From a virus, in IMG/VR virus record IMGVR_UViG_3300044639_002063, positions 1-36,347 of that record: DNA of 36,347 bases; one strand, 5' to 3'. The notes below the pieces were generated by a model that saw nothing but the letters and a program-made list of their open reading frames with translations, ran no database searches and was not told the DNA's origin. The translations under genes and the position numbers were made by a program. Positions 14,514-21,956 of this stretch are shown here, in pieces (within the stretch, counting starts at the first letter, position 1; each line of letters opens with the position of its first letter).

Positions 14514-15455
14514 ATGCAATACAGTCTTACAATATTTACTTCGATATTTGATAATAAAACTCATCGCAGAATGACCTTTGATACAGTTGAGGGGTTTGAA
14601 AAATTATTGTATAAACTTAGCGAACAGCCAGGCTATAAACCAAAAAAGGGAGAGTATCGTCTGGGTTCGCCGCTCATCAGCCCTGCACAATTTAATGAAA
14701 ATACGACTCGTAAAAATTCAAACGTTGTTTCATGGGGCGGATGGGCAGCTCTTGATGTTGATAGCTATGAAGGTCATTGGATGGATGCAGTTTCCATATT
14801 TAGAGATGTACGCTATGTATGCTATAGCTCTGCAAGTTCAACTGATGAGTATCCAAAATTTAGAGTAGTTTTTCCACTTACATGTGAAGTGCCGGCTGAA
14901 AGCATACGCCATCTATGGTATGCATTAAATAAAGAATATAATGGACTTGGCGACCCACAAACAAAAGACCTAAGTCGAATGTATTATGTTCCAGCAGACT
15001 ATGCGGGTTCAAAAAAGTTTATTTTCAGCAATCGCGACGCGCCGATGATTAATCCGTATACGCTTATGGCGAAACACCCATATATTGCTAAAGAGTCGGC
15101 ACCAACTTTTATTGATAAATTGCCTGAAAGCATACGTCTTAAAGTGCTGCAACATCGTCGTGATGGCCTCACAAATACGTCATACACATGGAAGTCATAT
15201 CATGATTGTCAATTTGTGAATAAAAATATGGTAGCAGAGTATCGTAACATTCAGCACTCTGGGTGGTACACGCAAATGTACAAAATAATGATCAATATTT
15301 CGTCAAACGCGATGAAACGGGGCTATCCGATCACCCCACACGAAGTGGCGTCCCTTTGCAAAGAGATAGATACCGAGACTGGTGGATGGTACAAGTCTCG
15401 TCCAATGGAGCTGGAAGCCTCACGTGCCATAGAATTTTCCTCCCGGGGACTTTAA
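14514..15455 (+). CDS. Probable archaeo-eukaryotic primase (AEP/PrimPol)-like protein
   Basis: 313 residues. Core motifs fit an AEP fold: WAALDVDSYEG with D81-x-D83 (metal ligands), VCYSSASSTDEYPKFRVVFPL (nucleotide-binding strand), and KDLSRMYYVPAD (about 151-162), the third acidic/arginine motif seen in PrimPol-like replication proteins. A C-terminal helical region (MVAEYRNIQHSGWYTQMYKIM, then ITPHEVASLCKEID) resembles primase C-terminal helical modules. No helicase domain follows. T4 uses a TOPRIM primase, gp61, encoded outside this region, so a second, AEP-like protein next to gp43 is unexpected. Catalytic activity is inferred; a degenerate or regulatory AEP is possible. Confidence 0.55.
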   Translation: MQYSLTIFTSIFDNKTHRRMTFDTVEGFEKLLYKLSEQPGYKPKKGEYRLGSPLISPAQFNENTTRKNSNVVSWGGWAALDVDSYEGHWMDAVSIFRDVRYVCYSSASSTDEYPKFRVVFPLTCEVPAESIRHLWYALNKEYNGLGDPQTKDLSRMYYVPADYAGSKKFIFSNRDAPMINPYTLMAKHPYIAKESAPTFIDKLPESIRLKVLQHRRDGLTNTSYTWKSYHDCQFVNKNMVAEYRNIQHSGWYTQMYKIMINISSNAMKRGYPITPHEVASLCKEIDTETGGWYKSRPMELEASRAIEFSSRGL

Positions 15456-15495
15456 ATTGTAAATTTTTCTCTATACCGGGCATACGTCCGGGGCT

Positions 15496-15517
15496 TATTT
15501 TCACTTTCTTGAAAATA
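15496..15517 (+). terminator. Hairpin between the primase-like gene and the next promoter
   Basis: TATTTTCA and TGAAAATA are 8-bp arms around CTTTCT, about 40 nt after the primase-like stop and just before the -35 at 15522. No T-run on the plus strand. The 118-bp gap also holds two short GC-rich CCGG-containing runs (15440-15495) of no evident role. Confidence 0.35.
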
Positions 15518-15521
15518 GTTG

Positions 15522-15550
15522 TGTACATTTGTCTGGTTTCATGCTATAAT
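15522..15550 (+). promoter_or_regulatory. sigma70-like promoter with GTAAGC element, entry to the accessory block
   Basis: TGTACA (15522-15527), 17-bp spacer, TATAAT (15545-15550) with extended TG-n. The transcript start region reads CTATGTAAGC, shared with 25277-25305. It drives the long run of small genes beginning at 15574. Confidence 0.8.
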
Positions 15551-15573
15551 GACTATGTAAGCCAACCAACCAT

Positions 15574-15777
15574 ATGACACCAAGCACCAAAACGCAACTC
15601 GAAGCCCGTAAGTCACTCATCGCCAAAATCGCTCAGCGCCACGCTGCAGAAGATCAAATGCTAAAGTCATTCGCGGTTGAAAAAAATACCGATGTCGCCA
15701 ACGACTATGATGCCCTCGTACAAGACGAGTATGCTCAAGTTCGTAAGGCTTCAACCTTCAACCCAATTTCTCTCTGA
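15574..15777 (+). CDS. Small hypothetical protein
   Basis: 67 residues, largely helical and charged, ending in FNPISL. First gene after a strong promoter, with a leader of about 17-20 nt and no Shine-Dalgarno sequence. No family recognised. As the promoter-proximal gene of a long early block it is likely well expressed. Confidence 0.65.
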   Translation: MTPSTKTQLEARKSLIAKIAQRHAAEDQMLKSFAVEKNTDVANDYDALVQDEYAQVRKASTFNPISL

Positions 15778-15809
15778 TCCTAAATATAGAACTCCTCTAT
15801 AATAAAAGT

Positions 15810-15953
15810 ATGACTACCACCACACAACCTACCTTTGCAATTTTCAATGGACAATCTGTCCTTATTCTCGAGATTGAATCTACCACTGCGTGGATTTCCT
15901 TTAATGATGGAGAAGAGAGAGAAGTGTCCATGTTCCAACTTGAAATCCTGTAA
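15810..15953 (+). CDS. 47-residue hypothetical protein
   Basis: ATG at 15810, TAA at 15951-15953. The product (MTTTTQPTFAIFNGQSVLIL...) alternates hydrophobic and polar residues, suggesting a small beta-rich fold, and ends EVSMFQLEIL. A TATAAT lies at 15798-15803, but no good -35 is seen. It occupies a slot between neighbouring genes with no other reading frame of comparable quality. Confidence 0.5.
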   Translation: MTTTTQPTFAIFNGQSVLILEIESTTAWISFNDGEEREVSMFQLEIL

Positions 15954-15969
15954 TAAAAGAAACACTAAG

Positions 15970-16146
15970 ATGCATTGGAAAACTAAAGAGAAGATCACTC
16001 GGCTTATCAATGAGAAGCTTGAAGCATGCCCTCACAATAAAGCGGTATGGGACATGTTGACCGCTGAGGAACGTGAAGTTTACAATGAACGCTTCGGCGC
16101 ACCAGACCGCTCATACCCAATTGATTGGGTTATAAAAACCCGCTAA
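15970..16146 (+). CDS. 58-residue hypothetical protein
   Basis: The start is taken at ATG 15970 (MHWKTKEKITRLI), because an upstream in-frame extension would run back through the whole 47-residue gene before it. The protein is amphipathic helical, then has VWDMLTAEEREVYNERFG and an aromatic C-terminus. No known family. Confidence 0.6.
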   Translation: MHWKTKEKITRLINEKLEACPHNKAVWDMLTAEEREVYNERFGAPDRSYPIDWVIKTR

Positions 16147-16155
16147 TACTTTTAT

Positions 16156-16416
16156 ATGAATACCACCATACAAATCGCAGACCAGACCATCGGACTTATT
16201 GAAGTCAAACAACCCAATGGGCATTACTTGTCTACAACCGTAATGAAGAAAGGAAAAAAGCTCATTACTGGTACTCCAACCAATAATTCCTTTCTTCGTA
16301 ATGAGTGGGCTGTTAATCTTAATGACTACTTCACATTGGATGAAGCATTGGACGACCTGTATACGTTAGTAAGTAACAGTGCCCGTGCCAGCAAACGCAA
16401 CAGCACTTTCCGATAA
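16156..16416 (+). CDS. Hypothetical protein
   Basis: 86 residues. The N-terminal half looks beta-rich (TIQIADQTIGLIEVKQPNG), the C-terminal half helical (DYFTLDEALDDLYTLVSNSARASKR). Followed by a TAA-T-ATG junction to the next gene. No family recognised. Confidence 0.6.
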   Translation: MNTTIQIADQTIGLIEVKQPNGHYLSTTVMKKGKKLITGTPTNNSFLRNEWAVNLNDYFTLDEALDDLYTLVSNSARASKRNSTFR

Positions 16417-16417
16417 T

Positions 16418-16600
16418 ATGAAAAGCGACTATAGAAAATATCGTGAGCGTGAATACGAACTCATTGAAGAAATTGAAAACAATTTCGCACGCTTGGAAAA
16501 GAATCTAAAACAGTTGCGTAATGAAGTTGATTATGCAATTTGTGAAATTGAAGTTGACGACTTTTTAGAACATGGCCCAAGTGGTGTAGACCCAACGTAA
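16418..16600 (+). CDS. Short coiled-coil protein
   Basis: 60 residues from ATG 16418; an in-frame GTG 39 nt upstream lies inside the previous gene and is less likely. The residues MKSDYRKYREREYELIEEIEN and following heptads predict a coiled coil over most of the length, with an acidic tail. TAA-T-ATG junctions on both sides. Confidence 0.6.
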   Translation: MKSDYRKYREREYELIEEIENNFARLEKNLKQLRNEVDYAICEIEVDDFLEHGPSGVDPT

Positions 16601-16601
16601 T

Positions 16602-16895
16602 ATGTCATTAGAAAAAGCAATTGCACACAAGAAAGAAAAGCGTAAGCCTTATCGCGGTTCGAAAGCATTTGATTGCTCTTGTCGTAACCACGGCAGTTGC
16701 GGTTACTGCGAAAGCAATCGTACACTCTTTGATAAGAAAGCTCGTATGCGTGTTGAAGGCCAAGTCGATGAATGGTTTGGATACTGGAACCTTCCAGACC
16801 CACATGATGCGAGCAGCGCTGCGTATGAGGAGTGTCTCAAGCAGATTGATGTTGACCCTTGGGACTTTGAGACACGTCGAGAATTAGATATCTAA
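16602..16895 (+). CDS. Cysteine-rich (zinc-binding-like) conserved phage protein
   Basis: 97 residues. A basic N-terminus (AIAHKKEKRKPYRGSKAFD) leads into CSCRNHGSCGYCESNR, four Cys and one His in a compact zinc-binding-like cluster (residues about 25-40). Proteins with the SCRNHGSCxxCxxNR signature are widespread small phage genes without an assigned function. The rest is acidic with Trp residues (VDEWFGYWNLPDPHD). Nucleic-acid binding is a reasonable guess, not shown. Confidence 0.75.
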   Translation: MSLEKAIAHKKEKRKPYRGSKAFDCSCRNHGSCGYCESNRTLFDKKARMRVEGQVDEWFGYWNLPDPHDASSAAYEECLKQIDVDPWDFETRRELDI

Positions 16896-16914
16896 ACACA
16901 AATAAAATAAAAAT

Positions 16915-17148
16915 ATGGAATATAACATTACATCCCCGCGCCTAGACCTCGCAATGAAGTTTAAAAATGAAACAGCTTTTAATACTGGTTATAACCGTCT
17001 TAGTGGCAATGCTTTTAACTTTGATAACTATAAAAGTGTGCAAACCCTTCGTTTCTTTACTCAGGAGCAACTTGCGAATGCGGTATTGGAAATGAATTCA
17101 GCTGGCCTTGAGCAAGGAGAGGACTTTACGCTTGAAGATGCAGTATAA
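16915..17148 (+). CDS. Hypothetical protein
   Basis: 77 residues. Asn/Phe-rich N-terminal half, then the helical RFFTQEQLANAVLEMNSAGLEQGEDFTLEDAV. No family recognised. Preceded by an A-rich spacer. Confidence 0.55.
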   Translation: MEYNITSPRLDLAMKFKNETAFNTGYNRLSGNAFNFDNYKSVQTLRFFTQEQLANAVLEMNSAGLEQGEDFTLEDAV

Positions 17149-17188
17149 AGACATACTGTTTTTATACGTTTAAAAAATCGTTATTAAT

Positions 17189-17347
17189 ATGACAAACATT
17201 CAACTTGAAGCAGAAATCAAACATTTACTTGCGCTTATCTCTGAATTGAGAGAAGAAATAAATGATTTAACTGAAAAAGTAAATATGTTATCTATTTTAC
17301 CACCAAAGGGTGTGAAATTTGAGCATATTGGACGCTGGGAGAATTAA
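17189..17347 (+). CDS. 52-residue leucine-zipper-like protein
   Basis: ATG 17189 to TAA 17345-17347. The sequence IQLEAEIKHLLALISELREE continues with heptad-spaced Ile/Leu to about residue 37, a clear coiled coil, then a short PPKGVKFEHIGRWEN tail. Similar short zipper proteins with a globular tail occur in many phage accessory regions. Function unknown. Confidence 0.6.
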   Translation: MTNIQLEAEIKHLLALISELREEINDLTEKVNMLSILPPKGVKFEHIGRWEN

Positions 17348-17359
17348 TTTATATAAAAT

Positions 17360-17752
17360 ATGAACGCATCAATGAGAATTTACGATAAAATGAATCAACA
17401 ACTGTACAGAAAAGTCGGTCGCAAATATGTCCCTGAAACTGATCCTTATGCACTGGACGGATTGCGTGAAGGCTGGTGGTTAGTCAAGGTTGCTCCAGGA
17501 AGCACTTCGATTAGACAGCAAGTATACCCAAGTAGATCAGAAATCTCTGCCGCTGCACGAGACAAAGAAGACGAATTGATTAAAATTATTCGTGAAGCAA
17601 GCGAAGCTCGACCATCTAAACGTCCATTAACTCCCGAAGCTCTCGCGGATTGGCAGGCATTTATCGCTAAACATGGAGAGCAATTTAACACGCTTGAGTA
17701 TCCATCTATACAGGAGAACGCCGAAAAAATCATCGAAGCATTATTGAAATAA
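17360..17752 (+). CDS. Conserved phage hypothetical protein
   Basis: 130 residues. The N-terminal domain contains YALDGLREGWWLVKVAPGSTSIR, a Trp-rich segment seen in small phage proteins; the C-terminal half is helical (REASEARPSKRPLTPEALADWQAFIAKHG). No function known. Ends in a TAA-T-ATG junction with the next gene. Confidence 0.65.
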   Translation: MNASMRIYDKMNQQLYRKVGRKYVPETDPYALDGLREGWWLVKVAPGSTSIRQQVYPSRSEISAAARDKEDELIKIIREASEARPSKRPLTPEALADWQAFIAKHGEQFNTLEYPSIQENAEKIIEALLK

Positions 17753-17753
17753 T

Positions 17754-18155
17754 ATGAAAGGTAAATTTTTTAAATGTGAGTGCGGTAGTGAAGGTCTATG
17801 GGTCGAGTATGATCATGGATTCGGCACAGAAATTTCATTGTTTAAAACCGATCCACAAAATCGTTCATTCAAAAATCGGCTGATTCTTGCGTGGGAATGT
17901 TTAAAAGGAAAACCATATACTGATATGGTATTACTAGATGATCAATCACTGGCTGATCTAGTAGACCAGCTAGTTGGCATTCAAAACAGTGACTATATAA
18001 AGGAAAACTATAAAGAAACAGTTTCCGCTGCGGCAGATAAACTGTGTGGCCTTAGTTGTGGAACTGCCGTAGATAGTATCATTGAATATGTCAAGCGACC
18101 AGATTGTTCAAAAGTGCAATTGAATCGATTGATTTCAGATCTTAATAAATTATAA
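17754..18155 (+). CDS. Conserved phage hypothetical protein with N-terminal CxC
   Basis: 133 residues. Begins MKGKFFKCECGSEGLWVEYD, a C-x-C hairpin like half a zinc ribbon, then SFKNRLILAWECLKGKPYTDMVLLDD, a pattern recurring in phage proteins of this size. The C-terminal ~50 residues look helical and may be a separate module. It contains further Cys residues (LCGLSCGTA). Function unknown. Confidence 0.65.
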   Translation: MKGKFFKCECGSEGLWVEYDHGFGTEISLFKTDPQNRSFKNRLILAWECLKGKPYTDMVLLDDQSLADLVDQLVGIQNSDYIKENYKETVSAAADKLCGLSCGTAVDSIIEYVKRPDCSKVQLNRLISDLNKL

Positions 18156-18156
18156 T

Positions 18157-18408
18157 ATGCAACTACCAAGCAAAGAGAGTAAAACGACGATCATCGTAAA
18201 TGGTTATAAACACAACAGTTCATTGCAATTAACGATGAACTGGGATGCCGATCTCGATGATTGGGTCAATGCATTTAAGACGATCCTAATTCATCAGACG
18301 TTTACCGAAGATAGCGTCAAAGAATTATTTGAAGACCCTTGGGATGAGTACGAGAATGCCATGAAACATAAAGAGGAAATATTAGAAAATGAAACTCCTT
18401 ACGAGTAA
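18157..18408 (+). CDS. Conserved phage hypothetical protein
   Basis: 83 residues, acidic. Contains DLDDWVNAFKTILIHQTFTEDSVKELF, a motif shared by many small phage proteins (DWxxAFKTILxxQTF). Overlaps the next gene by 20 nt. Function unknown. Confidence 0.65.
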   Translation: MQLPSKESKTTIIVNGYKHNSSLQLTMNWDADLDDWVNAFKTILIHQTFTEDSVKELFEDPWDEYENAMKHKEEILENETPYE

Positions 18409-18610
18409 TGAAATCACAGTAGTCGCGAGCTATAAAGCAGGCTTCGGACTAGAACTCGAGAATCTATTTCTAGAAAATGAAACCGGCAAAATAACGATTA
18501 CTGGTTCTCAATGGAAAGAGATTCAAACAGTAATGTCCGGGAAACGTAAAAGCGCTCATTCGCAAGAATTTGACGGTTACACACCAAAAACAGCGGTGTA
18601 TTGGAACTAA
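18389..18610 (+). CDS. Hypothetical protein
   Basis: 73 residues starting at ATG 18389 inside the previous gene. Beta-rich N-terminal part (NEITVVASYKAGFGLELENL), basic middle (MSGKRKSAHSQ). No family recognised. Confidence 0.55.
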   Translation: MKLLTSNEITVVASYKAGFGLELENLFLENETGKITITGSQWKEIQTVMSGKRKSAHSQEFDGYTPKTAVYWN

Positions 18611-18630
18611 CCTAGATTTAAATCTGTATT

Positions 18631-18918
18631 ATGTCGCTAGTTGAAATTTTTTTAAACCTTGGAGTAAGTCTCTACGAAGGAGAGTTTGCAAACTATAGTC
18701 GTCATGTATTTGAGTATGAGTCTATGTTAAGTGGAGAGGCTGCTGCAGAGGAGGCATATAAAATAATTAACTCAGCGTCATTTGAATTAAATGATGTACA
18801 AAGCGAAATTCAAAGCGAATATCTAGTAAACAATGAAGATCCGCTATTGTGTGGTGATGTTGTAATAGTTAGCGGAGTTGCCTATGTATGTTTACAAGAT
18901 GGGTGGAAAATATTATAA
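18631..18918 (+). CDS. Hypothetical acidic protein
   Basis: 95 residues, acidic. Helical N-terminal two thirds, then a beta-like GDVVIVSGVAYVCLQDGWKIL. No family recognised. Followed by a promoter. Confidence 0.6.
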   Translation: MSLVEIFLNLGVSLYEGEFANYSRHVFEYESMLSGEAAAEEAYKIINSASFELNDVQSEIQSEYLVNNEDPLLCGDVVIVSGVAYVCLQDGWKIL

Positions 18919-18925
18919 AAAAGCA

Positions 18926-18954
18926 TTTACATGCTCGTATATATAATTTATAAT
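18926..18954 (+). promoter_or_regulatory. sigma70-like promoter, leaderless
   Basis: TTTACA (18926-18931), 17-bp spacer, TATAAT (18949-18954). ATG at 18961 lies 6 nt after the -10, where transcription is expected to begin, so the mRNA is probably leaderless. Confidence 0.65.
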
Positions 18955-18960
18955 GTCATT

Positions 18961-19125
18961 ATGCAAGTTAACTTTGAAAATATAGTAGTGTTTATAGCCT
19001 TTATGTTATATGCCGCAGTATGCATTGCACACCTCTACAAACAAAACTATGCATGGGGCATAGTTTGGGGAGGTTACGCAGTATCCAACCTTGGATTAAT
19101 TGCAGCACAATCACTAACAAAATAA
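18961..19125 (+). CDS. Small two-span membrane protein
   Basis: 54 residues. Two hydrophobic segments: NIVVFIAFMLYAAVCIAHLY and WGIVWGGYAVSNLGLIAA. An upstream in-frame ATG at 18931 overlaps the -35 of the promoter and would be untranscribed, so 18961 is chosen. Function unknown. Confidence 0.65.
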   Translation: MQVNFENIVVFIAFMLYAAVCIAHLYKQNYAWGIVWGGYAVSNLGLIAAQSLTK

Positions 19126-19129
19126 AAAA

Positions 19130-19837
19130 ATGGGTATGTTCGATTATATTAAAGTAGATACAACTTTACCAAAGTTGCCTCAATCTGTAGCTGATGCTTG
19201 GGGAAAAGAAGGAGTAGCTTTTCAAACTAAAGACACTCCAAACCAAGCAATGTCGCATTATAAAATCGATGGCGCTGGTTTGTTATGGATTAAGAAAGTT
19301 GAAGGTCGTTGGGAAGAGGGTAAAGAAGTTGCAGACAATGCATCATTCAGCGAAAAGATGGCATCGTTTGGTCGCTTTGTAGTTGAACACGAATGGTGGG
19401 AAGAAGAAAAATATACTGGTGCAATTAACTTCTATGAAAGCTATAATCATCCCGAATATCATATCGAACACTCTTTACATAATGATAATAAATTTTTACG
19501 CTTTGAGTATGGGTGGATTGAATACTCAACATTATTTCAAAATGGTAAATTGATTGGTGATATTACTCTTGTCGAACACATAGAACCTAAAAAACTTTCT
19601 GATGAAGAATTTGAGGAGCGCATAGCCCAAAACAAAAAAAGAAAAGAAGAGAACGAAATACAACAACGTGAACGTCGGAGGGAATCTCCGACCGCTGAAC
19701 AAAAACTAATAGATAATATTGACCGTGAATGTAAACTTACCGAAACAATTATGGATGAGGCTGATCTCATCGTTGCAATTAGCAATATACGCCTTCACAT
19801 CAAAGATTGGAGACAAAAATATGACAACTGGTATTAA
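19130..19837 (+). CDS. Conserved phage hypothetical protein (MGMFDYI family)
   Basis: 235 residues. The start MGMFDYIKVDTTLPKLP and the FQTKD motif near residue 32 are shared with a family of phage proteins that begin MGMFD and contain FQTKD. The second half is very charged, with a coiled-coil region (EEFEERIAQNKKRKEENEIQQRERRR) and a helical tail. No function known. Overlaps the next small gene by 17 nt. Confidence 0.7.
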   Translation: MGMFDYIKVDTTLPKLPQSVADAWGKEGVAFQTKDTPNQAMSHYKIDGAGLLWIKKVEGRWEEGKEVADNASFSEKMASFGRFVVEHEWWEEEKYTGAINFYESYNHPEYHIEHSLHNDNKFLRFEYGWIEYSTLFQNGKLIGDITLVEHIEPKKLSDEEFEERIAQNKKRKEENEIQQRERRRESPTAEQKLIDNIDRECKLTETIMDEADLIVAISNIRLHIKDWRQKYDNWY

Positions 19838-19967
19838 AGAGGAATCTGGAGAAAAATTGTATACGTTTCGTGGAAAAACATTCTATTGCGACGCCCGAAC
19901 AATACAAAAACTAAACTATGCTCTCGCACTAAATCAATCATGTGAACGTTATGAAAAAGCTAAATAA
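19821..19967 (+). CDS. 48-residue hypothetical protein
   Basis: ATG 19821 inside the end of the previous gene. MTTGIKEESGEKLYTFRGKT then FYCDARTIQKLNYALALNQS. The frame is also open upstream, but that part is the shadow of the previous gene. Slight overlap with the next gene. No family. Confidence 0.5.
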   Translation: MTTGIKEESGEKLYTFRGKTFYCDARTIQKLNYALALNQSCERYEKAK

Positions 19968-20157
19968 AGACGAGCAGACACAGGTTGAATGTGCTAAAGA
20001 ATTGATTAATAAACTTCAAGAAGCGCAGGATCTCATTTACATACATCTTATAAAAGAACTTGATATGGATAATGACTGGTTGTATGATTATATTTTTAAT
20101 GCCTCATCAATTGATGATGAATATACGTTAACTGTAAAGGACCACCTTTTTGAATAA
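19951..20157 (+). CDS. Hypothetical helical acidic protein
   Basis: 68 residues from ATG 19951 (a GTG 9 nt earlier is possible). Helical: LNKDEQTQVECAKELINKLQ, then MDNDWLYDYIFNASSIDDEY. No family recognised. Confidence 0.55.
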   Translation: MKKLNKDEQTQVECAKELINKLQEAQDLIYIHLIKELDMDNDWLYDYIFNASSIDDEYTLTVKDHLFE

Positions 20158-20159
20158 TT

Positions 20160-20459
20160 ATGGCAGCACAAAATGATATTACTGGTGATTCTATTCAGTC
20201 CCGCGTCCTTTCGCGAGAAGGTCGAGACAATTGGGATCGTATTTTCGGTAAGAAAGAAAAGAAATATAAGTGGGTCGAACAAGGCGAAACCGAGCAAGAT
20301 GAACCTATCAAAATGATCTGGACCGAGACTCAGATTTTAGATCACTATTATGATTGGTGGTCGGAACAAATGACCAAACGAGATAAGGCTCACATGATTA
20401 ATCGTAAAGAATGTATCGCAGATTTTTGTGTCGTTAACTGGGCACAAGAAGTAAAATAA
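20160..20459 (+). CDS. Hypothetical protein
   Basis: 99 residues. SREGRDNWDRIFGKKEKKYKW in the N-terminal half; the C-terminal YDWWSEQMTKRDKAHMINRKE and CIADFCVVNWAQEV resembles a segment repeated in small phage proteins, aromatic with a terminal NWA. Function unknown. Confidence 0.65.
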   Translation: MAAQNDITGDSIQSRVLSREGRDNWDRIFGKKEKKYKWVEQGETEQDEPIKMIWTETQILDHYYDWWSEQMTKRDKAHMINRKECIADFCVVNWAQEVK

Positions 20460-20463
20460 ATAT

Positions 20464-20655
20464 ATGAATTTTGAAAATGAAAAAAAGACGCTTAGAGAAT
20501 GGAAACGCGAATATGGATTGGCTGACGAAGATGTATTAACAAATCCGCTACTTGAGGAAATTGAAAGTCCGAGTAGCGCTACTATGACGCGAGCATTTTT
20601 CGAGCAAGTATATAATGTTCAAGGTAATACTAGTAATGGCACTAGACTACTATAA
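20464..20655 (+). CDS. Hypothetical protein
   Basis: 63 residues, acidic, with FENEKKTLREWKREYGLADE at the start. No family recognised. A/T-only junction upstream. Confidence 0.5.
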   Translation: MNFENEKKTLREWKREYGLADEDVLTNPLLEEIESPSSATMTRAFFEQVYNVQGNTSNGTRLL

Positions 20656-20673
20656 CCAGTTTAAAAATAATAT

Positions 20674-20913
20674 ATGAAACTAATTTTAGCAAGTGCAAGT
20701 TGGTGTGGTCCATGCAAGATAATTAAGTCTAAGCTACAATCAGAAAACTTAATTGAAAAGGTAGAGATTAAGGACCCTGATACTGATTACGCGTTTTTTA
20801 AAACTAATAACATTAAATCAGTGCCTCGACTGCTTGTTATGGATGGTGAAACTGTCGTGGAAGTTATTCAAGGTGCAGATGATATTATACAACGTATTAG
20901 AGACGAATCATGA
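20674..20913 (+). CDS. Thioredoxin/glutaredoxin-like redox protein
   Basis: 79 residues, glutaredoxin-sized, with a thioredoxin active site WCGPC (residues 10-14) after a beta strand (MKLILASAS) and the cis-proline segment SVPRLLVMDG. Such phage proteins can reduce ribonucleotide reductase or other targets. It overlaps the next gene by 4 nt (ATGA). No reductase partner is visible in the window. Confidence 0.85.
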   Translation: MKLILASASWCGPCKIIKSKLQSENLIEKVEIKDPDTDYAFFKTNNIKSVPRLLVMDGETVVEVIQGADDIIQRIRDES

Positions 20914-21323
20914 ATTTCTTTCTAGACGACCTACGCAATCCAAACGATGCTTATCTACACCTTGATGACGTAGCAAGTAAAACTTCTTTAGTCGAACACT
21001 CAGGCATTCACCAAAATGACTGGGTAATTATGAGAACTTATGATGAGTTTGTAAAGTGTATTACATACCTTGGACTACCTAATACTGTTTCGTTTGATCA
21101 TGACCTTGATGAAGAGCATATTAAGCACTATTTTATGGTCACGCAAGATATTGGCATAGTTGAATATGGTAACCTCAAAGAAAAAACTGGCAAACATTGT
21201 GCTGAATATCTTGTACAGGAATGGAAAAAGCAAGGCAAACCTAAACAAATCAAAACATTCGTTCATTCCGCAAATATGTGGGGCGGACAGAATATTAAAA
21301 ATGTACTAACAGAACTTTGTTAG
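20910..21323 (+). CDS. cREC-type receiver-like protein (cyclic-phosphate-processing)
   Basis: 137 residues. MNFFLDDLRNPNDAYLH has the FLDDxRxP start, and VSFDHDLDEEH is the second acidic motif; FVHSANMWGGQNI is the conserved Ser/Asn end. These define the receiver-like domain named for proposed cyclic-phosphate processing (cREC_REC), frequent in phages and anti-phage neighbourhoods. The role is known only by computational proposal. It sits between a thioredoxin-like protein and a HAD phosphatase. Its 3' end is inside a perfect hairpin. Confidence 0.75.
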   Translation: MNFFLDDLRNPNDAYLHLDDVASKTSLVEHSGIHQNDWVIMRTYDEFVKCITYLGLPNTVSFDHDLDEEHIKHYFMVTQDIGIVEYGNLKEKTGKHCAEYLVQEWKKQGKPKQIKTFVHSANMWGGQNIKNVLTELC

Positions 21324-21328
21324 TACAT
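21301..21328 (+). terminator. 11-bp hairpin across the cREC stop codon
   Basis: ATGTACTAACA (21301-21311) pairs perfectly with 21318-21328 around GAACTT. It spans the stop codon (21321-21323). It is followed by AAAAAGC, not a T-run, so it may protect or process mRNA rather than terminate. Confidence 0.45.
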
Positions 21329-21345
21329 AAAAAGCTAAGATATAA

Positions 21346-21432
21346 ATGGATGACGCTAAATTACATTCCCTAATTATTGTAATTATAGCTTGTTTATTGG
21401 CATTAATTATAAATTTAAAATTTAAAGTATGA
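21346..21432 (+). CDS. 28-residue transmembrane micropeptide
   Basis: ATG 21346 to TGA 21430-21432: MDDAKLHSLIIVIIACLLALIINLKFKV, one hydrophobic helix with charged ends. It overlaps the next start by 4 nt (ATGA), the arrangement used by genuine coupled genes here, and fills an otherwise unexplained gap. Confidence 0.5.
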   Translation: MDDAKLHSLIIVIIACLLALIINLKFKV

Positions 21433-21947
21433 TAAAAAGAATATTTCAAGATCTCGATGAATGCATCTTGCACACAACAGTGAATAATGATCCAGGTCAA
21501 ACACATGTCGAATTTATGCTTCCCGAAGATGTGCATACCTATCGTACGATCATTCGTCCTTGCGCGAAAGATCTCTTTGCATATTATAACGACCTCATTG
21601 GCAAAGAAAATGTTTATATTCTCACGACCGCTACACGCGAATATGCCGAAGCATTAAATCGACTGGGTGAGTTTGGTTTAGACTATGCTCATATTTTTAC
21701 ACGCGAAGACATTCAGCAATATAAAATTTCCTTTGGTTATGGTGGCGAAGGAGTGATGAAGATGCCTATCGCAGATAAAGATAATGTGCTTATTGATAAC
21801 CTACCACCTCGTTATAATTGCGACAAAATGGATATGATGGGTATCGTCACAAAAAATTACCATCAGACCCCAGAGTATTATGGTAACAATCTAAACGATG
21901 AAGGCTTTTTTGAAAATATTAAGAAATTCCTCAAAGACAGACTATGA
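21429..21947 (+). CDS. HAD-superfamily phosphatase, NIF/CTD-like
   Basis: 172 residues. FQDLDECILHT (D8-x-D10) is the HAD motif I in the form DLDExxxHT typical of NLI-interacting-factor / CTD phosphatases. IIRPCAKDLFAYY matches the R-P segment that follows in that family, YILTTATREYA supplies motif II (Thr), and DNVLIDNLP the acidic motif. Substrate unknown; in a phage it may act on a nucleotide, nucleic-acid end or phosphoprotein. Together with the thioredoxin-like and cREC genes it forms a small enzyme cluster. Confidence 0.75.
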   Translation: MIKRIFQDLDECILHTTVNNDPGQTHVEFMLPEDVHTYRTIIRPCAKDLFAYYNDLIGKENVYILTTATREYAEALNRLGEFGLDYAHIFTREDIQQYKISFGYGGEGVMKMPIADKDNVLIDNLPPRYNCDKMDMMGIVTKNYHQTPEYYGNNLNDEGFFENIKKFLKDRL

Positions 21948-21956
21948 AAACAATTT

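Noticed and set aside
15440-15495. GC-rich CCCGGGG/CCGGGG runs as a strong terminator
   Set aside because: The arms are not complementary beyond the palindromic CCGG core, and no T-run follows.
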